DNA of 64,000 nucleotides. It comes from Sporolactobacillus sp. STSJ-5. GTDB lineage: Bacteria > Bacillota > Bacilli > Bacillales > Sporolactobacillaceae. A program made the translations under genes and the position numbers. Of this stretch, positions 58,079 to 64,000 are shown piece by piece. The notes beneath the pieces were generated by a model. The model did no database searches. It was given only the letters and a program-made list of their open reading frames with translations, and was not told the DNA's origin. Numbering within the stretch: position 1 is the stretch's first letter; the number at the start of each line of letters is the position of its first letter. Location: contig NZ_JANFOJ010000001.1 of NCBI RefSeq assembly GCF_024385605.1, positions 62,001 through 126,000 on the forward strand, in the 5' to 3' direction.

Positions 58079-60169
58079 TCATTGATAATTCGTTTTCGTG
58101 TCAACAATTGTTATTGGTGATTGCCCGCTATTACCGCTACTTCCTCCAGATCCACTGCTATTATCTCCACCGTGTTGCTGCAATCCAAAATAGATTTCGC
58201 CATCACCTGTGGTTGAATAGCCAGCTGTGTTCTTAATAACAGCTCCTTGTTTAAATTCTAATATTTTTGGGCCGTCATTTGCAGTTACTTTTTGTTGATT
58301 TACATAAGTTGAATTTTCGATATAAACCGTTCGATTAAACTGCGGTGCTGGTTCATTACCGTTATATTGAATATTCATGCTATTATCATAACCAATGGAA
58401 TAGACATATCCATTAAATATTGTGGATTTTGTTATCCCAAGATACCCACCTGAGTATACATTGCCTTCCACAAGACATCTTGCATCAAAATTTAAAGCAG
58501 TCCAGTTCTTATCCAAATAAAGATTGCCATTAAAAGTAGTCGGACTATTTATGGTTAATGCTCCACCTGAATAAACATAGCCATCATGCGGCAGTAATTT
58601 ATCGTCTTTATATCCAAATGTAACCGGCGCACTAATTGTAATAGCATCGGCTGAATAGGTATTACCTTTTACATTAAATGGTTTGGAAATAGTTAGTGCC
58701 CCAGCTGTATACGCATTTCCGTTAATGATTGTATTAGAATCAACGTTAAGTGCTTGTGCTGTGTATACATTGCCAAAAATATTTGTCGGACTATTTTGTT
58801 TTATGTTAAAGGATCCTCTAACATAAATCTCCCGCTTAACAGTTGGAGTTATACTTTGATTTAGAGGACCAATATCTGTCGATCCATTAATGTTAAAGGC
58901 TTGTTCACTGTACACATTACCATTGATTAATGTTTTAGCACTATTATTAATGTTTAATGAACCATTCACATAAACATTTCCTGTATCAATACTATCAGTG
59001 CTACTAGTTGTACCAATAGATGTATTATTATTAATATTGAATGCACTGTTAGTATATACGTTTCCCCTAACATCAAGATTAGCATTTACATCAATAGAAC
59101 CTTGCACATATAGATTTCCATAAACAATAGTATTTTTATTTATACTAAAAGATCCATTAATATAGGCATCTCCGTGTATTTCTGTAGGAACTGAGATACC
59201 AACGCCGCCTTGTACTGATAAGCTATGATCGAAAACTGTGCCACCAGAATCGTTCACATTTACATATTGGGTAAAATTAATATTTCTAGTATAGTGCCCG
59301 TTGACTTTTGAAGACACAGGGTCGCTACTTGTTTCCCAACGATTGCTTGTATCAGCATCATTTAAAGTCCATTTTGAAGGTGCCGTTGGAATATTATTTA
59401 TGGTTTTTTTTGGCATGCTACTTAAATCTGACGGAATAGCTAGAGCATCTTGAAAACTTTTTTTTATTGATGAAAAAGTTTCATTAAAATCATTAATATT
59501 TTTTGTCAATACTGCTCCAATACATTTTTCTTCATTAGGCTCAATGTATATATTATAAAGTTCATTTTCATTATGATCTTTAGGGTGTACTAAATAATCA
59601 GTATTTGAATTGCCCATAATTAATGCACCATCCATATATGGCAGTTTCAGCCCCATGTATTCAGGTGTGTAATTTGGATCTCCTGTATTTCCACTACTAA
59701 CTACTTGATATTTAAATGTCTTGATCTGCGTAATCGTCTGAGTATCTCCACCTGAAATTCCTTGGCTGGTTATGGTGAGAGTAATTTTATTATCTGTTGG
59801 ATTACCGACTTCTCCGTGAGTTACTGTATAACTTGGGTTTCCTTGCATTGAATTCAATGACGAATCTGAACTTGAATTAAGCGGTTCAGGTAATACATCG
59901 TCATTCAATTTTTGTTTGAAATTAGACTCTGTAACTCCAGAAACAGTTGCAATCTTCGTTCCAAGTTCTTTATTGTAGGCCTTCAACCCCATCTCAGCGA
60001 CGTTCAATGCTTGAGTTTGTGTGGTTTCTTTGCTGAATTGCTTTGTATTGTTAAAGGATACCGATATGACGGTGAGACCAAGCACAGAGAAAACGGTGAT
60101 CACGAGCAGAACGATGATGAGCGCATAACCTTGTTCCTTTTTTTTCAATAATTGTTTGTTTCGAATCAT
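58079..60169 (-). CDS. PilX/GspK-like minor pilin with a large repeat (probable beta-helix) domain
   Basis: A 696-residue protein. The N-terminus KKEQGYALIIVLLVITVFSV is a prepilin peptidase site and helix; position 5 of the mature protein is Ile, not Glu, as in GspK/PilX-type minor pilins. After a helical stem (to about 100) and a variable region, residues about 315-600 hold roughly a dozen repeats of 17-21 residues with the pattern G-N-x-Y-x-x-G-x-(F/L)-x-I (for example GNVYVNGSLNINN, GNVYSEQAFNING), probably a right-handed beta-helix. A Gly/Ser tail (about 664-683) follows. Its start overlaps the upstream pilin gene (ATGA). The gene is visibly more AT-rich than its neighbours. Confidence 0.85.
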   Translation of the reverse strand: MIRNKQLLKKKEQGYALIIVLLVITVFSVLGLTVISVSFNNTKQFSKETTQTQALNVAEMGLKAYNKELGTKIATVSGVTESNFKQKLNDDVLPEPLNSSSDSSLNSMQGNPSYTVTHGEVGNPTDNKITLTITSQGISGGDTQTITQIKTFKYQVVSSGNTGDPNYTPEYMGLKLPYMDGALIMGNSNTDYLVHPKDHNENELYNIYIEPNEEKCIGAVLTKNINDFNETFSSIKKSFQDALAIPSDLSSMPKKTINNIPTAPSKWTLNDADTSNRWETSSDPVSSKVNGHYTRNINFTQYVNVNDSGGTVFDHSLSVQGGVGISVPTEIHGDAYINGSFSINKNTIVYGNLYVQGSIDVNANLDVRGNVYTNSAFNINNNTSIGTTSSTDSIDTGNVYVNGSLNINNSAKTLINGNVYSEQAFNINGSTDIGPLNQSITPTVKREIYVRGSFNIKQNSPTNIFGNVYTAQALNVDSNTIINGNAYTAGALTISKPFNVKGNTYSADAITISAPVTFGYKDDKLLPHDGYVYSGGALTINSPTTFNGNLYLDKNWTALNFDARCLVEGNVYSGGYLGITKSTIFNGYVYSIGYDNSMNIQYNGNEPAPQFNRTVYIENSTYVNQQKVTANDGPKILEFKQGAVIKNTAGYSTTGDGEIYFGLQQHGGDNSSGSGGSSGNSGQSPITIVDTKTNYQ

Positions 60170-60639
60170 TGGCTGCTGCTCCCCTCATCCCATGGGTAAT
60201 TAAATGTTGTGTTTAGATGGAATTTTGGCCCATCGCTACTCACTCCTGAAGTTGTCCGTACCGCAATATCATAATCAACCTCGAGGCTTGATCCGTTTTT
60301 TACCGGCTCAGAAGTCGTATCTCCGGATCCGTTTTTGCTATAAAACAAATCTGGATCAGAAATCAATTCATGCTGTGAAGTATCGCTATCATAAGTAAGC
60401 TCAACTTTTCCATCGTTAAGCGCAATTGAAAAAGGTTTATCTGTTTGATCATAAAATGCTCTCGTGATTCTTGCCTGTACGAGATGTGCGTCCGCCTGGA
60501 GATCATTTTGTGTCATTGTATTCTGAGCTGATTTTTCTCCTGAAAGCCAGATGCTGAAGATTAATGTAAAACAAATCGTTGCGATAACGATCACCGCAAG
60601 CATCTCAACCAGCGTCACACCTCTCGAATTATGTATCAT
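60166..60639 (-). CDS. PilW/GspJ-like minor prepilin
   Basis: A 157-residue prepilin. The N-terminal motif SRG-VTLVEMLAVIVIATI provides the prepilin peptidase site and Glu5, then a hydrophobic helix; the globular remainder (LQADAHLVQARITRAFYDQ onward) resembles PilW/GspJ-type minor pilins. ATG start with GAGAGG upstream; 13 bp after the PilV-like gene, and its stop overlaps the next start. Minor pilins of this class prime pilus assembly at the tip. Confidence 0.85.
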   Translation of the reverse strand: MIHNSRGVTLVEMLAVIVIATICFTLIFSIWLSGEKSAQNTMTQNDLQADAHLVQARITRAFYDQTDKPFSIALNDGKVELTYDSDTSQHELISDPDLFYSKNGSGDTTSEPVKNGSSLEVDYDIAVRTTSGVSSDGPKFHLNTTFNYPWDEGSSSQ

Positions 60640-60652
60640 CTTCTTGTACCTC

Positions 60653-61069
60653 TCAATTGCCGGATGTCGTATAATAGTTGTAAAGTTCTACATAGTTCGT
60701 ATTGTTGTAGTACGTTCTGACAACAATCGGCTGGTTTTCGTCGCTATCTTTATTTAATACATAGACATAGGTTTCATACGTTGCGTTGCCGACTGTACTG
60801 CTCGAACTATGAATTGTATATTTTGTATTGCTTGGCACAGCTGTCGGCGATGATTGTGAAGATCCCGGATCTGCCGGAAGACTGCTGCCATCCAATATAT
60901 CTGATAATTTTTTCTGCGCCAGTTGCAACGCGGTCAGCTTGCTGCCGTTGCCGGTGGTCACCTGCTGGCTCTGGATAAAGACATAGGCAAAGGATAGAAT
61001 GACAATACTCAGTAAAGTGATTGCCGCGATGACTTCAATCAATGTCATGCCGTCTTGTTTTCGGTTCAT
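60653..61069 (-). CDS. PilV/GspI-like minor prepilin
   Basis: A 138-residue prepilin beginning MNRKQDG-MTLIEVIAAITLL, with a type III signal, Glu5 and a hydrophobic helix, then a small globular domain containing LQLAQKKLSDILDG. The ATG at 61069 lies nine bases from AAAGGA; the longer frame to 61159 would cover the pilB promoter region and is rejected. First gene of the three-pilin operon, divergent from pilB by 106 bp. Confidence 0.85.
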   Translation of the reverse strand: MNRKQDGMTLIEVIAAITLLSIVILSFAYVFIQSQQVTTGNGSKLTALQLAQKKLSDILDGSSLPADPGSSQSSPTAVPSNTKYTIHSSSSTVGNATYETYVYVLNKDSDENQPIVVRTYYNNTNYVELYNYYTTSGN

Positions 61070-61175
61070 CAGTCGCAGTCCTTTCGCATCTGTCTCTATA
61101 TCTATTCTAATTGGTTTTCTGATAGAATGAAAGTGTCGTTTTTTGATGAAATTGATCATATCAGGAGGAAGTCAC

Positions 61176-62834
61176 ATGCAACGTACACATCGAAGATTAG
61201 GCGACTTGCTCGTTGATTCAGGAATGATTACTCAAGAACATCTTGCTTCAACCCTTGAACAGAAAGAATCATCGCAAAAACTAGGCCATGCACTGATTGA
61301 GCGCGGCTATATTTCCGAGCAGCAATTAATCGATGCCCTTTCCATTCAATTGAGCATCCCACAGGTGCATTTGGCAAATATTGTGATCGATCATCAGACC
61401 GTAAATCTCGTTGACCAATCCTTTTCGAGACAAAATGAATTAATTTGCTATAAAAAAGTAGACAACACGCTCTTCGTTGCGATGTCGAACCCGCTTAACT
61501 TTTATGCGATCGATGATCTGCAGATGATGACCGGATTTCAGGTGAAAGTTGCACTTGCACTCCCGAGTGAGATTACGAGTACAATCAATCGCCTTTATAA
61601 CGAAGAGGATTCCGTCAATGAAATTCTGACATCAATGAATAGTCTACCCGTTGATGAAGGCGATCTAACGACGTCGGAAGACACGCCAATTTTAAAAATT
61701 ATTAATAAATGTTTGCTCAGCGCTGTCGAGGAACGTGCCAGTGACATTCATATTGATCCTCATGAATTCAGCGTTGTCGTCCGCTTCCGTATCGACGGAG
61801 AACTGCACACATATCGGACTTTTCCAAGAGAGATTCTAAGTGTTCTGGTCACGCGTATTAAAGTCATGAGTCAGCTCGATATTACTGAAAAGAGGCTGCC
61901 GCAAGATGGTCGTGTAAAGGTGACAATTGGAAAAGATCGGCTTGATCTGCGAGTGTCGACGCTCCCAACCTTGTTCGGTGAACGAATTGTGCTTCGGCTC
62001 TTAAATACAAAGGATTTGCTGCTAAAAATTCCTAATGTCGGCTTTACCGAATCGCAGCAGAAATCATTCACAAAAATGATTACCAAGCCAACCGGACTGA
62101 TGCTGATCACTGGGCCAACAGGTTCTGGTAAGACATCAACACTCTATGCGGCCCTAAATTATTTGAACAACGAAACGCAGAACATCATTACCATTGAGGA
62201 TCCGGTTGAATACCAAATAGAAGGAATCAACCAGATTCAAACAAACGCACCGGTTGGACTAACCTTTGCTGCCGGACTCCGTGCCATCTTGCGGCAGGAT
62301 CCGAACGTGATCATGGTCGGAGAGATTCGTGACTCGGAAACTGCGGAAATCGCCATACGTGCGTCACTTACGGGGCACCTAGTCCTGAGTACCTTGCACA
62401 CAAATGATGTGCCGACAACGATTTACCGTTTGATTGATATGGGCGTCGATCCATTTCTTGTTGCGGCGGCACTCACCGGAGTCGTTGCCCAGCGGTTAGT
62501 GCGCCGTGTCTGCCGTGACTGCGCGCATAGTTTTAAACCGACGGCAATTGAGCAGGGATTGTTTGAAAAAGCCGGGCTTGAATGTCCCCCGATGCTGTCT
62601 AAGGGGATCGGCTGCAAATCCTGTCATCAAACCGGCTATTTAGGCCGAACGGCGGTTCATGAAATTCTTGAATTGTCGGAAGAAACAGCCGAAATGCTGA
62701 TTACACACCACTCGTTCAAAGACATTCAAAACCTTGTCAAAGACTCCGGCGGTGTGTCCATGCTTGAAAATGGTCTAGCAAAAGTTTCCGAAGGCATTAC
62801 CACAGTTGATGAACTACTTAAGATTATCAGTTAA
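61176..62834 (+). CDS. pilB: Type IV pilus assembly ATPase PilB
   Basis: A 552-residue GspE/PilB ATPase that powers pilus extension. An MshEN-type N-terminal domain (about 1-150) precedes the ATPase core: Walker A ITGPTGSGKTSTLYAAL near residue 310, Asp box ITIEDPVEYQIEG, Walker B LRQDPNVIMVGEIRD near 380. A zinc-binding tetracysteine CRDC...CKSCHQTGY follows near 445-490. The ATG at 61176 has AGGAGGAAG upstream. It is followed by pilT and pilC, so this is an envelope T4P machine and distinct from the comG pseudopilus ATPase. Confidence 0.94.
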   Translation: MQRTHRRLGDLLVDSGMITQEHLASTLEQKESSQKLGHALIERGYISEQQLIDALSIQLSIPQVHLANIVIDHQTVNLVDQSFSRQNELICYKKVDNTLFVAMSNPLNFYAIDDLQMMTGFQVKVALALPSEITSTINRLYNEEDSVNEILTSMNSLPVDEGDLTTSEDTPILKIINKCLLSAVEERASDIHIDPHEFSVVVRFRIDGELHTYRTFPREILSVLVTRIKVMSQLDITEKRLPQDGRVKVTIGKDRLDLRVSTLPTLFGERIVLRLLNTKDLLLKIPNVGFTESQQKSFTKMITKPTGLMLITGPTGSGKTSTLYAALNYLNNETQNIITIEDPVEYQIEGINQIQTNAPVGLTFAAGLRAILRQDPNVIMVGEIRDSETAEIAIRASLTGHLVLSTLHTNDVPTTIYRLIDMGVDPFLVAAALTGVVAQRLVRRVCRDCAHSFKPTAIEQGLFEKAGLECPPMLSKGIGCKSCHQTGYLGRTAVHEILELSEETAEMLITHHSFKDIQNLVKDSGGVSMLENGLAKVSEGITTVDELLKIIS

Positions 62835-62862
62835 CAATTTCGAGTAGAAGAGGTATTGGATC

Positions 62863-63897
62863 ATGATCGATTTTCTAAAGGAATGTCTTTCCATCGCCTG
62901 CACACGCGGTGCCTCAGATTTGCACATTTCCGTCGGCATTCCGCCGACCATCCGCCTGAACGGTGAATTAATGGCACTTGATAAACCCAATGTCAAACCG
63001 GCCGATACGGAAGAAATGGTGCGTGCCATCCTATCCAAGCCGCAAATGGACAAGCTTGAGGAACATGGTGAACTCGATTTTTCGTTCAGCATTCCGAGAT
63101 TATCTCGTTTCAGAGTCAATGCGTTCAGACAGCGTTCATGCTACAGTCTCGCATTCCGTGTCATTCCGCAGACAGTGCCGAATCTAGCATCCTTACAGCT
63201 TCCTGAAGTGCTGACCTCGCTGTGCCAACGTCCGCATGGTTTGTTCTTGGTCACCGGACCGACCGGCAGCGGGAAATCAACAACGCTGGCCGCGCTTGTC
63301 GATGATATGAACCGCACCATGCGGCGGCACATCATCACCTTGGAAGATCCGATTGAGTATTTACACCGACATGATCGCTGCATCATTCAGCAACGGGAAA
63401 TTGGTAATGACACGCATTCGTTTGCGCTCGGGTTACGCTCCGCATTGCGTGAAGATCCAGACGTCATTCTGGTCGGTGAAATGCGTGATCTCGAAACCAT
63501 TCGCACAGCATTGACAGCTGCAGAAACCGGTCACCTAGTGCTCGCGACCCTGCACACCAATGACGCAGTGTCCACAATCGACCGAATCATTGACGTCTTC
63601 CCTGCCGAACAGCAAGGACAGATTCGCATCCAGCTAGCTGCTGAACTCGTATCTGTCGTTTCACAGCGTCTGTTCCCAACACCGGATCATAGCGGGCGGC
63701 GTGTCGCAACCGAAGTAATGATCAATAATAAAGCGATCAGTCATTTGATTCGTGAAAAGAAAATCTATCAGATTCCGAGTGTGATTCAAGTCAACCGTGC
63801 GCAAGGAATGCAAACGATGGCATCGTGCGTTCAAGATATGCTGACACGCCGCGAAATCGCAAGTGAATCTGTGGAAACATTTCTATTAAGGGGGTGA
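62863..63897 (+). CDS. pilT: Type IV pilus retraction ATPase PilT
   Basis: A 344-residue retraction ATPase. Walker A VTGPTGSGKSTTLAALVDD lies near residue 130, the Asp box ITLEDPIEYLH near 160, Walker B LREDPDVILVGEMRD near 200, the His box GHLVLATLHTNDAVSTIDR near 222, and the retraction-specific AISHLIREKKIYQIPS near 290. A retraction ATPase implies dynamic pili (twitching, adhesion or DNA capture). ATG start with AGAGG upstream, 28 bp after pilB. Confidence 0.95.
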   Translation: MIDFLKECLSIACTRGASDLHISVGIPPTIRLNGELMALDKPNVKPADTEEMVRAILSKPQMDKLEEHGELDFSFSIPRLSRFRVNAFRQRSCYSLAFRVIPQTVPNLASLQLPEVLTSLCQRPHGLFLVTGPTGSGKSTTLAALVDDMNRTMRRHIITLEDPIEYLHRHDRCIIQQREIGNDTHSFALGLRSALREDPDVILVGEMRDLETIRTALTAAETGHLVLATLHTNDAVSTIDRIIDVFPAEQQGQIRIQLAAELVSVVSQRLFPTPDHSGRRVATEVMINNKAISHLIREKKIYQIPSVIQVNRAQGMQTMASCVQDMLTRREIASESVETFLLRG

Positions 63898-63901
63898 GCA
63901 C

Positions 63902-64000
63902 ATGCCGCTCTTTGATTATGTCGGTTCGAATTCGCAAGGCAAATCAAAAAAAGGACGCATCACAGCATCAACAAGGCAGGATGCTTTGCTTGAAATTGCC
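63902..64000 (+). CDS. pilC: Type IV pilus inner-membrane platform protein PilC, N-terminal fragment (cut by window edge)
   Basis: 33 codons are visible: MPLFDYVGSNSQGKSKKGRI onward, then TASTRQDALLEIA. The F-Y-x-G/A...G-K-x-x-K-G-x-I pattern is the standard N-terminus of GspF/PilC. GGGGGTG lies five bases before the ATG, overlapping the pilT stop, so it is translated with pilT. The rest lies beyond the window. Confidence 0.8.
   Translation, partial: MPLFDYVGSNSQGKSKKGRITASTRQDALLEIA

Overview
The window is chromosomal DNA of an endospore-forming member of the Bacillales (Firmicutes). The evidence is the gene content (an intact sigK, gpr, sda, yqfC/yqfD and an RsfA-type regulator), AGGAGG-type ribosome binding sites, and gene order that follows the Bacillus subtilis yqf-yqe-comE and yrh-yrr-yrv segments almost gene by gene. 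Base composition looks moderate (by eye mid-40s %GC). A Sporolactobacillus-like lineage would fit, but that is a guess. No tRNA, rRNA, CRISPR array, prophage or complete insertion sequence was seen.

Layout. 1-5965 (minus): pgpH (cut by the window edge), phoH, yqfD, yqfC, a yqfB-position gene, floA, yqeY, rpsU. 6245-7165 (plus): Na/Pi transporter yqeW, followed by a repeat-rich gap. 7793-21103: mtaB, rsmE, prmA, the hrcA-grpE-dnaK-dnaJ heat-shock operon with promoter and CIRCE, hemW, lepA, yqxA, gpr and divergent rpsT; spoIIP is missing between yqxA and gpr. 21236-27110: holA, comEC-comEB-comEA and divergent comER. 27286-32681: a drug/metabolite transporter in the usual yqeM slot, then rsfS-yqeK-nadD-yhbY-aroE-yqeH-yqeG. 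32682-34713: a DnaA-box cluster with a Spo0A box, the small checkpoint gene sda, uninterrupted sigK, and acyP.

34806-39184 (minus): the reverse trans-sulfuration cluster yrrT-mtnN-[56-codon Cys-rich ORF]-mccA-mccB-yrhC, which in B. subtilis is controlled by CymR; cymR itself lies at 54.9-55.3 kb beside its iscS partner. 39452-48886: yrrS, greA, udk, yrrM, mltG, yrzB-ruvX-ireB, alaS with a strong promoter and an attenuator leader, yrrI, and a zinc-ribbon protein. 48900-49470: stacked intergenic repeats. 49492-57974: recD2, yrrB, mnmA, iscS, cymR, divergent rarA and an RsfA-like gene.

58079-64000: a divergent type IV pilus locus. Three minor-pilin-like genes run left: PilV-like, PilW/GspJ-like, and a 696-residue PilX/GspK-like protein with a long repeat domain predicted to be a beta-helix. 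pilB, pilT and the start of pilC run right. This pilin set and the Cys-rich ORF are the least ordinary coding content.

Five genes or ORFs are too short for a 60-codon cutoff or are cut by the window edge: rpsU, sda, the Cys-rich ORF at 37653-37823, a 51-codon ORF at 34806-34961, and the start of pilC. Many start codons were moved from the longest ORF to the position set by the ribosome binding site, and each such choice is explained in its entry.
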